Translations under genes and position numbers: made by a program
Notes under the pieces: model-generated
What the model was told of the DNA's origin: nothing
Seen by the model: the letters and a program-made list of their open reading frames with translations, nothing else
Database searches by the model: none
Shown here: positions 1 through 8,490 of the stretch, one piece after another
Layout: each line of letters begins with the position of its first letter
Position numbering within the stretch: position 1 is the stretch's first letter
Assembly (NCBI RefSeq): GCF_029433855.1
Contig: NZ_JAROAU010000001.1
Coordinates: 1,022,239 to 1,086,238, forward strand
DNA from: Candidatus Kosakonia sp. 282A-S69
Lineage (GTDB): Bacteria; Pseudomonadota; Gammaproteobacteria; Enterobacterales; Enterobacteriaceae
Reading direction: 5' to 3'
DNA: 64,000 nt

Positions 1-186
1 ATCCGGCCTACGGGCGGGGAGCCGCTGAAACCCCATTGCCGGATGGCGGCTACGCCTAATCCGGCCTACGGGCGGGGAGCCGCTGAAACCCCATTGCCGG
101 ATGGCGGCTACGCCTTATCCGGCCTACGGGTGAGAAGCCGCTGAAACAGCGTAGGCCGGATAAGCGTTTACGCGCCATCCGGCAAA
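1..186. repeat. REP/BIME-type intergenic repeat array
   Basis: Palindromic units of the GCCGGATGGCGGCTACGCC / TAATCCGGCCTACGGG type, typical of enterobacterial REP sequences, occur in alternating orientation. Two near-identical copies with a period of about 58 bases are followed by a divergent third and a closing inverted unit ending near 186. The array lies beyond the 3' end of the small exported-protein gene and continues out of the window on the left. No open reading frame is supported here. Confidence 0.9.
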
Positions 187-195
187 ACCCTCATA

Positions 196-624
196 TCACG
201 CGAACGGGTGCTGCAAAATCACTTCACTCTCTCCTCTGTTAGCCTGCACCTGCGTGGCGACATCATCGTGCCCTTTTTCATACCGCGGCGGGGTGATCGC
301 CGGGTAAACAAAGCTCCCTACCTCGCTGCACTGCTCCGGGTCTTCATCGCCGGCATAAAAGAGGTAGTACTGGTTTGAATCCGGGAAGTAGGCGAGGCTG
401 TCGCCGTTGCGAAAGGTGGTGCTCCAGAAGGGCACGCCCGCTTTGGTATGCGCCCTCTCTTTGCCCGCGGCGATTTGGAAGTGGTCGCCCCACTTCATGG
501 TCGTCAGGCTGTAGGCGAAAAAGGAGACGGTCAGCGCGCCGCGCGTCGGGCAGTTCAGCCTCACCGCATCGTCGGCGCGGGCGGTGGCAATAAACATCAA
601 TAGCAGGAAGAGGGTGTATTTCAT
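196..624 (-). CDS. small exported protein of unknown function
   Basis: I do not recognise this 142-residue protein. It starts with a clear Sec signal peptide (MKYTLFLLLMFIATARA, cleavage probably after ARA), so it should be periplasmic or secreted. The mature part has two cysteines far apart (in RLNCP and EQCSE) that could form one disulfide, and is rich in Tyr, Phe and Ser. A reading starting 14 codons upstream at 666 exists, but it would bury the signal peptide, so I prefer 624; neither start has a strong ribosome site. It is transcribed away from the Fur-box-controlled ABC importer, and its 5' region shares the intergenic space with that Fur box. Whether it responds to iron is not shown. 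Confidence 0.6.
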   Translation of the reverse strand: MKYTLFLLLMFIATARADDAVRLNCPTRGALTVSFFAYSLTTMKWGDHFQIAAGKERAHTKAGVPFWSTTFRNGDSLAYFPDSNQYYLFYAGDEDPEQCSEVGSFVYPAITPPRYEKGHDDVATQVQANRGESEVILQHPFA

Positions 625-775
625 GGCAGCAGATCCGGCATAACGCAAAGTATGAGGGTAAAGCATCGCCGCGTATAAACCCGTAAGAAAACATTTCAGA
701 AAAAGATAAAGAGAATCAGAATGTTAAGAAAAGGATGTATTTGTTGAAACCGTATAGGTTTTGTTGAGCTAAACA

Positions 776-790
776 TGATAATAATTATCA
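776..790 (+). promoter_or_regulatory. Fur box, perfect 7-1-7 palindrome
   Basis: TGATAATAATTATCA reads as TGATAAT-A-ATTATCA, an exact match to the 7-1-7 inverted repeat used to describe Fur operators. It lies about 40 bases upstream of the iron-type binding-protein gene, where it would cover the promoter, and also faces the divergent small exported-protein gene. Iron-dependent repression of the downstream importer is inferred from this match and the gene family. Confidence 0.85.
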
Positions 791-829
791 AAAGTATAAA
801 ATTCTCATTACCATCAGGACACCTCTTTC

Positions 830-1948
830 ATGCATGGAAAAATCCGCAGTACGCTTCTTCTCGGTGCGCTTCTCGCGCTGCCCGTTCTCGCCCAGGCCAC
901 GCAGTATCCCCTGACGGTGACCGATTTTAGCGGCCGCAAAGTGACGCTCGAACATGAACCGCAGCGCGTCATTTTGCAGGATGGTCGCGATATCATGACC
1001 CTCGCGTTGCTGGATCGCGACAACCCGTTTAAGCGGCTGGTAGCGTGGAACAATCTGGCGAAAAAGCAGGATATTGAAAGCTGGAAGATGCTGAAAACCC
1101 GCTGGCCGGAAGCGGCAACCATTCTCGATATGGGCTTTAGCGACAAAGGGAATGTCGAACTCGAAAGCGTGCTGGCAAAGCAGCCGGATCTGATGATTGC
1201 CCAGCTGCGCGCAAAACCGTCGCTGACGGACAGTGGCGTGCTCGACAAGCTGACGGCGCTGAAAATCCCGGTCGTGTTTGTCGATTACAATGTGAACCCG
1301 GCTAAAGATACCGCGCCGAGCATCGACCTGCTGGGCAAAGTGCTTAACCGCGAAAGCAACGCTGAAGCCTATACCACCTACTATCGCCAGCATCAGCAGG
1401 CGATTACGCAGAAAACTGCCGCCATCACGCCGAAGCCGAAAGTGTTTGTCGAAGCGCTGGCGGGCAGAGCCGACAGCTGCTGCTTTACCCACGGCCACAG
1501 CGGCTGGGGCGGCCTGGTGGAAGCGGTTGGCGCAACCAACCTCGGCTCCGAGCTGCTGCCGGGCGCAACCGGTTTTATCTCCCTTGAGAAGCTCATCAGC
1601 GCCAACCCGGATGTCTATATCATGACCGGCTCAAAACGCGGCAACGGCCAGGTATTGCCGCTCGGCCTCAATGCCTCGCAGGAGGAGGTGAACAAGCAGG
1701 CGCAACTGCTGCTGAGCCGCACCGGCGTCAGCCAGATCCCGGCGGTGGCGCAGAAGCACGTGTATGGTATCTATCACCACTTCTATAACCACCCCTACAA
1801 CATCGTTGGCATGGAGTATCTGGCGAAGGATATCTATCCGCAGGCGTTTGCCGATCTCGATCCCGATGCAACTTACCACCACATCATCAAAAACTTCACC
1901 AAATTGCCGGATGACGGCTTTGTTTATAGCTGGCAACAGGGCAAATAA
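830..1948 (+). CDS. periplasmic iron/siderophore-type ABC transporter binding protein
   Basis: This 372-residue protein begins with a Sec signal peptide (LLLGALLALPVLAQA) followed by the start typical of the FecB/BtuF/FhuD class of helical-backbone binding proteins (YPLTVTDFSGRKVTLEHEPQRVI). Later segments PDLMIAQLRAKPS and ANPDVYIMTG are the usual ligand-cleft strands of this class. It would capture a ferric chelate in the periplasm and deliver it to the permease encoded 5 bases downstream. The exact ligand (siderophore, citrate or haem) cannot be read from the sequence. ATG at 830 follows an AGGA ribosome site and the protein begins cleanly with its signal peptide. The perfect Fur box upstream supports iron-repressed expression. 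No outer-membrane receptor belongs directly to this operon. Confidence 0.85.
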   Translation: MHGKIRSTLLLGALLALPVLAQATQYPLTVTDFSGRKVTLEHEPQRVILQDGRDIMTLALLDRDNPFKRLVAWNNLAKKQDIESWKMLKTRWPEAATILDMGFSDKGNVELESVLAKQPDLMIAQLRAKPSLTDSGVLDKLTALKIPVVFVDYNVNPAKDTAPSIDLLGKVLNRESNAEAYTTYYRQHQQAITQKTAAITPKPKVFVEALAGRADSCCFTHGHSGWGGLVEAVGATNLGSELLPGATGFISLEKLISANPDVYIMTGSKRGNGQVLPLGLNASQEEVNKQAQLLLSRTGVSQIPAVAQKHVYGIYHHFYNHPYNIVGMEYLAKDIYPQAFADLDPDATYHHIIKNFTKLPDDGFVYSWQQGK

Positions 1949-1953
1949 ACAGC

Positions 1954-3009
1954 ATGAGTATCACTCTTGATGCGGGCGCGTTGATGGACAACTACCGCGC
2001 GATAGTCCGCCGTCGCGTTGGCCTGCTGGCACTGCTGGCGGGGTTGATTATCGCCTCAATGCTGCTCGATTTTACCCTCGGCCCCTCCGGGCTGTCGCTC
2101 AATGTGCTGTGGCAGACTTTGCTTCATCCGCAGAGTATGGATGCCGGGACGCGGGTGATTGTCTGGGATATCCGCATGCCCTACGCGCTGATGGCGATTG
2201 TCGTCGGCTTAACGCTGGGGCTTGCGGGTGCCGAGATGCAGACCATCCTCAATAACCCGCTCGCCAGCCCGTTTACACTCGGTGTCTCCTCGGCGGCGGC
2301 CTTTGGCGCGGCGCTGGCGATTGTGCTCGGCATCGGCATTCCCGGTATACCCGCCCAGTGGTTTATCTCGGCTAACGCCTTTATCTTCGCGCTGCTGGCG
2401 GCGCTGATGCTGGATGGCATTACCCGCTGGACGCAGGTGGCGACCTCCGGCGTGGTGCTGTTTGGTATTGCGCTGGTCTTCACCTTTAATGCGCTGGTGT
2501 CGATGCTGCAATTTATCGCCAATGAGGATACGTTGCAGGGGCTGGTGTTCTGGACGATGGGCAGCATTGCCCGCGCCTCGTGGGATAAGCTCGGCATTCT
2601 GCTGCTCGCACTGTTGGTGATCATGCCGCTGTCGCTGCTCAGCTCGTGGAAGCTCACCTCGTTGCGTCTGGGTGAAGATCGCGCCATCAGCTTCGGTATC
2701 AACGTGCGCCGCCTGCGGCTGACGACGCTGCTGCGCATCAGTATTTTATCGGCGCTGTCGGTGGCGTTTGTCGGGCCGATTGGCTTTATCGGCCTTGTCG
2801 CCCCGCACATTGCGCGCATGCTGTTTGGCGAAGATCACCGCTTCTATCTTCCTGGCAGTGCGTTGACTGGCGCGCTGGTGCTGTCGCTGGCGTCGATTGT
2901 CTCCAAGAACCTGATTGATGGCGTCATCATCCCGGTTGGCATCGTCACCTCGCTGGTCGGTGTGCCGTTCTTTATCACCATTATTGTGCGTCACCGGGGG
3001 AGTGTATGA
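1954..3009 (+). CDS. FecCD-family ABC transporter permease
   Basis: This 351-residue polytopic membrane protein is of the FecCD/BtuC family, the inner-membrane channel for siderophore, haem or cobalamin uptake. Diagnostic stretches are LAGAEMQTILNNPLASP near residue 90 and the C-terminal GFIGLVAPHIARM motif, which forms the coupling helix that contacts the ATPase. It is a single permease of standard length and therefore probably works as a homodimer. It starts 5 bases after the binding-protein stop and its last codons overlap the ATPase start by 4 bases (ATGA), which indicates translational coupling. The ribosome site in front of ATG 1954 is weak; a start at 1984 cannot be excluded. Confidence 0.88.
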   Translation: MSITLDAGALMDNYRAIVRRRVGLLALLAGLIIASMLLDFTLGPSGLSLNVLWQTLLHPQSMDAGTRVIVWDIRMPYALMAIVVGLTLGLAGAEMQTILNNPLASPFTLGVSSAAAFGAALAIVLGIGIPGIPAQWFISANAFIFALLAALMLDGITRWTQVATSGVVLFGIALVFTFNALVSMLQFIANEDTLQGLVFWTMGSIARASWDKLGILLLALLVIMPLSLLSSWKLTSLRLGEDRAISFGINVRRLRLTTLLRISILSALSVAFVGPIGFIGLVAPHIARMLFGEDHRFYLPGSALTGALVLSLASIVSKNLIDGVIIPVGIVTSLVGVPFFITIIVRHRGSV

Positions 3010-3785
3010 GCCCGCAGTCCGGCCTATCCCTGCGCGGGTTTAGCGCGGGCTACCATAAACAGCCGATTATTGAGGATCTGGCGATCGACACTCTGCCGCG
3101 TGGCAAAGTGACGATTCTGCTCGGGCCTAACGGCAGCGGGAAATCGACGCTGCTGCGCGCAATGGCCGGGCTGAATAAAGCCCAGGGGGAACTGTGCCTG
3201 GATGGTGAGGATCTGCTCACGCAGCCCTTCGCCAGACGCGCCGAACAGGTGGTTTACCTGCCACAGTCGCTGCCGGCGGGCGTGCATCTGCATGTGCTGG
3301 AGTCGATCATCGTGGCGCAGCGCGCGTCGGGCGGGCTGCACAGCGCCGAGCAGCAGGCGCAGGTGATGGCACTGTTGCGCCAGCTGGGTATTGAGCACCT
3401 GGCGCTGCACTATCTCGATCAGCTCTCCGGCGGGCAGAAACAGCTGGTCGGTCTGGCGCAGTCGCTGATCCGCCAGCCCTCACTGCTGCTGCTTGATGAG
3501 CCGCTCAGCGCGCTGGATCTTAACTATCAATTTCATGTGATGGATCTGGTGAAGCGCGAAACCGAACGCCGCAATATCGTCACCGTCGTGGTCGTGCACG
3601 ATATCAATATCGCGCTGCGCCACGGTGACCATGTGCTGATCCTGAAAAAGGGCCAGCTGGTGGCCGAGGGCGATCCGGGCGAGGTGATCACCCCGCACAC
3701 CCTGGCTGAGGTGTACGGTGTGCGCGGGAGGGTTGAACCCTGCTCGCAGGGGATGAAACAGGTAATTATTGACGGTTTAAGCTGA
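3006..3785 (+). CDS. iron-type ABC transporter ATP-binding protein
   Basis: This 259-residue ATPase belongs to the FecE/FepC/BtuD class. It has a Walker A motif (GPNGSGKST), the ABC signature LSGGQKQL, a Walker B with catalytic glutamate (LLLLDEP), and the switch histidine in VVVHDINIA. It would energise import by the permease whose stop it overlaps by 4 bases. The signature carries K and L where most relatives have R and R/V, a minor variation. It is the last gene of the Fur-box operon: the next gene runs convergently and ends 23 bases away, and no terminator hairpin was recognised in that gap. Confidence 0.9.
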   Translation: MSPQSGLSLRGFSAGYHKQPIIEDLAIDTLPRGKVTILLGPNGSGKSTLLRAMAGLNKAQGELCLDGEDLLTQPFARRAEQVVYLPQSLPAGVHLHVLESIIVAQRASGGLHSAEQQAQVMALLRQLGIEHLALHYLDQLSGGQKQLVGLAQSLIRQPSLLLLDEPLSALDLNYQFHVMDLVKRETERRNIVTVVVVHDINIALRHGDHVLILKKGQLVAEGDPGEVITPHTLAEVYGVRGRVEPCSQGMKQVIIDGLS

Positions 3786-3808
3786 GCGTAAGCCGCCGCA
3801 TCGCCAGC

Positions 3809-4288
3809 TCACCAGCGCTGATGCGGGTTCTGCGCGTAGCGGCGCAGAACGTCAGCGTAGGGGGCTGTGCGGGCGTCGGGATTTTGCACAATGGACTCCA
3901 GCAGCAGGGCGAGCGCGGCGTCGTGTTCGCCCAGATTGTGCAGGCAGAGCGCATAAAAGGGCGGCACTTCGGTCGCCTGTGGCCAGCGGGCGATAATCTC
4001 CTCAAACTGCGCTTTTGCCTGCGGGTATCTCCCGAGGCAGCGCCAGGTTGAGGCGAGACCAAAGCGCGCTTCAAACTCATCTTCATCATCAAGCCCGGCC
4101 TCAATGGCCGCCAGATAATACCCTTCGGCATCGCGTTCGCGGCCTTCGTTATCAAACGACCAGGCGATATTAAGTAACGCCTGCGCGCGCAGCGCCGGTT
4201 CATCGGCAAGCGCCTTTAAGGTCTCGCGACTCTTCTCATGCTCGCCCGCTTTACGCAGCGCAATGGCTGCCTGCAACCTGCTTTCCAT
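3809..4288 (-). CDS. tetratricopeptide-repeat protein
   Basis: This 159-residue protein contains repeated helix-turn-helix units with the TPR spacing of small residues (ALLNIAWSFDNEGRERDAEGYY, EARFGLASTWRCLGRYPQAKAQF, PPFYALCLHNLGEHDAALALL). It has no signal peptide or membrane segment and is probably a cytoplasmic scaffold; its partner is unknown. ATG 4288 is chosen over the upstream ATG at 4306 because an AAGGAGAGG ribosome site sits directly before 4288. It lies convergent to the ABC importer and downstream of the sugar dehydrogenase on the same strand, 61 bases from that gene's end. The context does not fix a function. Confidence 0.75.
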   Translation of the reverse strand: MESRLQAAIALRKAGEHEKSRETLKALADEPALRAQALLNIAWSFDNEGRERDAEGYYLAAIEAGLDDEDEFEARFGLASTWRCLGRYPQAKAQFEEIIARWPQATEVPPFYALCLHNLGEHDAALALLLESIVQNPDARTAPYADVLRRYAQNPHQRW

Positions 4289-4348
4289 CGGCCTCTCCTT
4301 AAACATGTAGAGGCTATGTTATAAGCGAGGCGGCAGGCAGCCACAAGG

Positions 4349-5647
4349 TTAGCGCGCGCTGACCCGCCAGATGGTGTTACCGGCATCGTCGGCAATCAGG
4401 ACGCCGCCCTGCTTATCCATCGCCAGGCCAACCGGAAGGCCACGCACCTGCTTCTCATCGTCGGTAAGAAAACCGCTTACCACCGGCTGCGGTTGCCCGA
4501 CCGGCTTGCCGTTTTCAAACTTCACCCATACCACCTGATAACCGTTAAGTGGCTTACGGTTCCAGCTGCCGTGCTCGCTGACAAACGCGCCGCCGCGGTA
4601 TTGCGGCATATTGTCGCCGGTGTAGAAGAGCAGGCCAAGCGGGGCGACGTGGGAGCTGAGCGCGTAATCAGGCTTGATCGCCTGCTTCACCAGATCCGGG
4701 CGCGGCGGCTGAACGCGCTCGTCCACATGCTGCCCGAAGTAGCTGTAGGGCCAGCCGTAGAAACCTTTCTCCTGCACCGAGGTCATGTAATCGGGCACCA
4801 GATCGGAGCCAATTTCGTCACGTTCGTTGACGATAGCCCACAATGCGCCGCTCTCTGGCTCCCACTGCAACCCTGTCGGGTTACGCAGGCCGCTGGCGAA
4901 GATGCGGCTCGCCCCGGTTGCGGCATCCACCTCCAGCACCGCCGCACGGCGGTATTCGGCGCCGATGCCGTTCTCGGTGATGTTGCTGTTGGAGCCAACG
5001 CCGACATAGAGTTTGCTGCCATCGGGGCTGGCGAGCAGGGATTTGGTCCAGTGGTGGTTAATCGGCCCGCCCGGCAGTTCCGTTACCACTTCGCCCGGCG
5101 CGGTGATGGTCGTTTGTCCTTTCTGATAGGGGAATTTCACCAGGCTGTCGGCATTAGCCACCCACAGGGTTTTGCCGATCAGCTGAATACCGAACGGCGA
5201 GTGCAGGTTTTCAATAAAGGTGTGCTTATGCCATTTGCCGTCGACATTACGCAGCAGGGTGATGCGATTCCCACCGGGGCCGCCTTTGCCGGAGGCTTTC
5301 TGCACTACGCCCATGATGAGCTGTTTCGGGCGCGTGGTCGGCTTCGCCGGGCCGTTGGCTTCCGCCACCAGCACATCGTTATTCGGCAGAACATAGACCT
5401 GACGCGGGTGTTGCAGGCCATCGGCGACTTTCTCTATCTTCAGCCCCTGGGCCACTTTTGGCATCTCTCCCTCTTTCCACGCTACCCCTTCCGGCACCTG
5501 CATCGGCGGCATCAGGAAGTTTTGCGCTTTCGGCAGCTCAGGGTTTGGCCCCACTTGCTTCGCGGGATCGAGGCTGGCGCCCTGATCGCAGCCGGCCAGC
5601 AGCGCGGTGAGCGTAAAGGCGAGGAGTGTTTTGCGGTGAATTCTCAT
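4349..5647 (-). CDS. PQQ-type sugar (sorbosone/glucose) dehydrogenase family lipoprotein
   Basis: This 432-residue protein has a lipoprotein signal (ALLAGC, lipidated Cys about residue 20) and then a soluble beta-propeller of the glucose/sorbosone dehydrogenase family. Typical blocks are GLQHPRQVYVLPNNDVLVAEANG, SPFGIQLIGKTLWVANAD, GLRNPTGLQWEPESGALWAIVNERDEIG and GAFVSEHGSWNR. The family oxidises aldoses or related sugars with pyrroloquinoline quinone and would act in the periplasm, anchored to a membrane. Substrate and cofactor are inferred from the family; no PQQ-synthesis genes are in the window. The start overlaps the stop of the upstream membrane-protein gene (ATGA) and has an AAGGAG ribosome site, so the two genes form an operon. 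Confidence 0.82.
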   Translation of the reverse strand: MRIHRKTLLAFTLTALLAGCDQGASLDPAKQVGPNPELPKAQNFLMPPMQVPEGVAWKEGEMPKVAQGLKIEKVADGLQHPRQVYVLPNNDVLVAEANGPAKPTTRPKQLIMGVVQKASGKGGPGGNRITLLRNVDGKWHKHTFIENLHSPFGIQLIGKTLWVANADSLVKFPYQKGQTTITAPGEVVTELPGGPINHHWTKSLLASPDGSKLYVGVGSNSNITENGIGAEYRRAAVLEVDAATGASRIFASGLRNPTGLQWEPESGALWAIVNERDEIGSDLVPDYMTSVQEKGFYGWPYSYFGQHVDERVQPPRPDLVKQAIKPDYALSSHVAPLGLLFYTGDNMPQYRGGAFVSEHGSWNRKPLNGYQVVWVKFENGKPVGQPQPVVSGFLTDDEKQVRGLPVGLAMDKQGGVLIADDAGNTIWRVSAR

Positions 5648-6072
5648 GCGATCACTCCTTTTCGGGTGCGAAGGGCAAGCTGAACGTTAGCAATCAGTAG
5701 TAGTGCCACCACGGCGGTGGAGAGGATCACCCCCAGCGGCACCACGGCGTAGGCGTCCCGGCTGTGAACAAAGGCGTTGAAAATCGCCAGCACAATGGCA
5801 ACCAGCCAGAGCCAGAAGTGGATCTTCACCGCCGCCGTTGCCAGCGGGCGTTGAGTGATCCACACCTGCATCAGATTGATCAGCCGCGGCACAATTGCCA
5901 GCACCAGCCCGATGGCGATAAGCCAGCTTGCCGCGTCGGTCCACATAATCTGAAAGGATTTGAGATAGAGAATATCGAAGATCCACGCGGCGGTGAAAAA
6001 GCCGAGCGGCAGGGGGTTTAACAGTTCATAGAGCGCAATGGCGACCCGCGATGGTCCGGAGGTAGTTTGCAT
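5644..6072 (-). CDS. DUF2231-like four-helix membrane protein
   Basis: This 142-residue protein has about four hydrophobic segments: residues around 12-35, 46-66, 82-105 and 112-132. The conserved feel of LLNPLPLGFFTAAWIFDILY and KIHFWLWLVAI matches the DUF2231 group of small membrane proteins, some of which accompany periplasmic redox enzymes. Function is unknown. It precedes and overlaps by 4 bases the sugar-dehydrogenase lipoprotein, so an electron-transfer or anchoring role for that enzyme is an attractive but untested inference. ATG 6072 follows a TAAGGAAG ribosome site. Confidence 0.72.
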   Translation of the reverse strand: MQTTSGPSRVAIALYELLNPLPLGFFTAAWIFDILYLKSFQIMWTDAASWLIAIGLVLAIVPRLINLMQVWITQRPLATAAVKIHFWLWLVAIVLAIFNAFVHSRDAYAVVPLGVILSTAVVALLLIANVQLALRTRKGVIA

Positions 6073-6252
6073 TGGTCTTCCTTAGTGAACGGGGGATCGG
6101 GACGTGACCCTGACTCAAGCCACAGAACGTGCCTGATAAAGGGTAGACAAAATAATGTGAAACGGCGGTTTGTTAGCAGCCTTGTGCGCCATAACGCATT
6201 CTGCACAGTTATAAGTTTCGTCGCGGAAATATTCACTTTACATTGAGTTATT

Positions 6253-6271
6253 GATAATGATAATCGGTCTC
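6253..6271 (+). promoter_or_regulatory. Fur box upstream of TonB-dependent receptor
   Basis: Two consecutive GATAAT hexamers (6253-6264) followed by CGGTCTC match the first 13 positions of the 19-base Fur consensus. The site lies about 85 bases before the receptor start, in the region divergent to the DUF2231 gene. It is weaker at the third hexamer than the box at 776, but the gene family downstream makes Fur control likely. Confidence 0.75.
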
Positions 6272-6355
6272 AAATTGTTTCTTATTATTCTTATTTGATG
6301 TTGTTACGGATGATCTTCGCCCGTGCGGCGGGATATTACATTGAGGGTTGTTTGC

Positions 6356-8452
6356 ATGCGATTTTCCCCTTTATACGGCGCGCTTACTCTGGTCATCGCG
6401 TCGCCGCTTTATGCGCAGGATGCGACAAGCAGTGAAGAAGATGTGGTTGTAACGGCTACGCGCACCGACGGCTCGCGCAATGACTCCCCGCAGGTGATCA
6501 AAGTGATCACTGAAAAGGAGATTGCCCAGCAGCGCCAGCTCACCTCTGATACTTCGCAGATCTTAAGCAACCTGCTGCCGTCGTTTTCGCCGTCGCGGCA
6601 GAAGATGTCCGGCAGCGGCGAGACGCTGCGCGGGCGCACGCCGCTGGTGATGATTGACGGTATTCCGCAATCCAACCCGCTGCGCCCGACCGGGCGTGAA
6701 ATGCACACCGTCGATGCCTCAATGATTGAGCGCATTGAGGTGATCAAAGGGGCCAATACCAGTAACGGCGTGGGCGCGACCGGCGGGGTGATTAACATCA
6801 TCACCAAACGCGCAAAACCGGGCACGGCCAACCAGCACTTCAGCATCGAAACCACCACGCCGACCTCTGAGCTTAATCACGACACGCTGGCCTACAAAAC
6901 CAACTACAGCATCAATGGCAGCGAGGAGTATCTCGACTACCTCTTCGCCCTCAGCTATGAAGATCAGGGGCTGTTCAAAGATGCGAATAATCACGCCATT
7001 GGCGTCGATAACACGCAGGGCGATTTGATGGATTCCCGCGCATGGGATCTGCTGGCGAAAGTGGGGTACTGGCTCGATAACGACCAGCGCGTGCAGTTAA
7101 GCCTCAACCGCTACCGGCTGAAAAATAAGGATAACTATCTCAGCGTCACCGGCGATCGCGACGCGGGCAGATTAACCACCTCACGTAAAGGCACGCCGGA
7201 AGGCACTGCGCCGCATAACGATGTCTGGACCGTAGGCACCACCTACGATAACTACAACCTCGCCGGCATGAAGCTGACTGCGCTGGCCTACTATCAGCGC
7301 TACGAAGCGCTGTTTGGCGCCACCAACTCCGCTTCCTTCCAGGACCCGGCGATTGCGCCGATCGGCACGCTCTACGATCAGAGCCGCGCCTATACCGATA
7401 AGTACGGCAGCAAAATCGCCCTGACGAAAGATGATATCTGGGACGATCGCATTAAGGCGACGGTGGGCTTCGACACGCTGTTTGATAACTCGAAACAGGA
7501 TCTCTGGGGCACCGGGCGCACCTATGTGCCGGAGATCAACTACACCGATCTCTCGCCCTTCCTGCAACTGGAGTACGCGCCGATTGAATCGGTCAAACTG
7601 AGCGGCGGGATGCGCTACGAATATGCGCGCCTGAAGATCGACAGTTACCAGACGGTGTGGGCCAACGATCGCGTCACGGTTGAAGGCGGTACGCCGTCGT
7701 TTGATGAAACCCTCTACAACGCCGGGATTGTCTGGACGCCGGTGACGCCGCTGAGCCTGTTTGCCAGCTACAGCGAAGGCTTTACCGTGCCGGATGTGGG
7801 CCGCGTTCTGCGCGGTATCGACACGCCGGGCGTGAAGCTGAGCGACTACACCAGCCTGCAACCGATCATTACTAAAAACAGCGAAGTGGGTTTCCGCATC
7901 CAGCAGGCACCGTTCGATTTTGAGGCCAGCTACTACAAGTCGACCTCCAAACTGGGCAGCCGCGTTGAGTTGCAAAACGACGCTTTTGTCGCGCGGCGTG
8001 AAAAGACCGAGATCGATGGCGTTGAAGTGAGCGCGGGCTACGCGCCGAATGCTGACCACAAGCTGAACCTGGCGTGGTCGCACATGCGCGGTCGCTACGA
8101 CAGTGACGGTAACGGCAGCCTCGATGCCAAACTCGACGGCCTCAATATCGCCCCGGATCGCATCATCGCCAGCTGGTCAGCGAACTGGAACGCTGAACTG
8201 AGCACTTTCTTGCAGGCTAACTGGGCGCTGAGTAAAAAATTTGACGACGAGGAGAAGGATTTCTCCGGCTATGCGATTGTCGATGCGGCGGTCGGCTACA
8301 AGCTGCCTTACGGTCAGCTAAGTCTTGGCATCTCCAACCTGCTCAACAAGCAGTATGTCACCTACTATTCGCAAAGCGCCTCGGTCGATCCGGATCGCTA
8401 CTTCGCCGGGCGGGGCCGCACGGCCACACTCGGATACAGCCTCAACTTCTGA
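6356..8452 (+). CDS. TonB-dependent siderophore receptor
   Basis: This 698-residue outer-membrane receptor starts with a signal peptide ending in YAQD, then a TonB box (DVVVTAT, about residues 29-35), a plug domain with the classic RGRTPLVMIDGIPQ and GATGGVINIITKR blocks, and a 22-strand-type barrel ending in the required terminal Phe (SLNF). It would bind a ferric siderophore at the surface and import it with TonB-ExbBD energy. The plug resembles the IutA/rhizobactin branch of hydroxamate-type receptors more than FepA, but the ligand is uncertain. ATG 6356 is chosen over GTG 6323 because it opens the signal peptide and follows GAGGG. The Fur box upstream and the ABC genes downstream complete an uptake locus. 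Confidence 0.9.
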   Translation: MRFSPLYGALTLVIASPLYAQDATSSEEDVVVTATRTDGSRNDSPQVIKVITEKEIAQQRQLTSDTSQILSNLLPSFSPSRQKMSGSGETLRGRTPLVMIDGIPQSNPLRPTGREMHTVDASMIERIEVIKGANTSNGVGATGGVINIITKRAKPGTANQHFSIETTTPTSELNHDTLAYKTNYSINGSEEYLDYLFALSYEDQGLFKDANNHAIGVDNTQGDLMDSRAWDLLAKVGYWLDNDQRVQLSLNRYRLKNKDNYLSVTGDRDAGRLTTSRKGTPEGTAPHNDVWTVGTTYDNYNLAGMKLTALAYYQRYEALFGATNSASFQDPAIAPIGTLYDQSRAYTDKYGSKIALTKDDIWDDRIKATVGFDTLFDNSKQDLWGTGRTYVPEINYTDLSPFLQLEYAPIESVKLSGGMRYEYARLKIDSYQTVWANDRVTVEGGTPSFDETLYNAGIVWTPVTPLSLFASYSEGFTVPDVGRVLRGIDTPGVKLSDYTSLQPIITKNSEVGFRIQQAPFDFEASYYKSTSKLGSRVELQNDAFVARREKTEIDGVEVSAGYAPNADHKLNLAWSHMRGRYDSDGNGSLDAKLDGLNIAPDRIIASWSANWNAELSTFLQANWALSKKFDDEEKDFSGYAIVDAAVGYKLPYGQLSLGISNLLNKQYVTYYSQSASVDPDRYFAGRGRTATLGYSLNF

Positions 8453-8490
8453 TGGTCACCGCTCCCCTTGCGGGAGCGGCAGCGTAACGG

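Noticed and set aside
4493-5683. 396-codon open frame opposite the sugar dehydrogenase
   Set aside because: Antisense shadow of a recognisable lipoprotein enzyme with a good ribosome site; the shadow product has no recognised motif.
7181-8083. 300-codon open frame opposite the TonB-dependent receptor
   Set aside because: Antisense to a receptor barrel with clear conserved motifs; the translation is low in recognisable structure.
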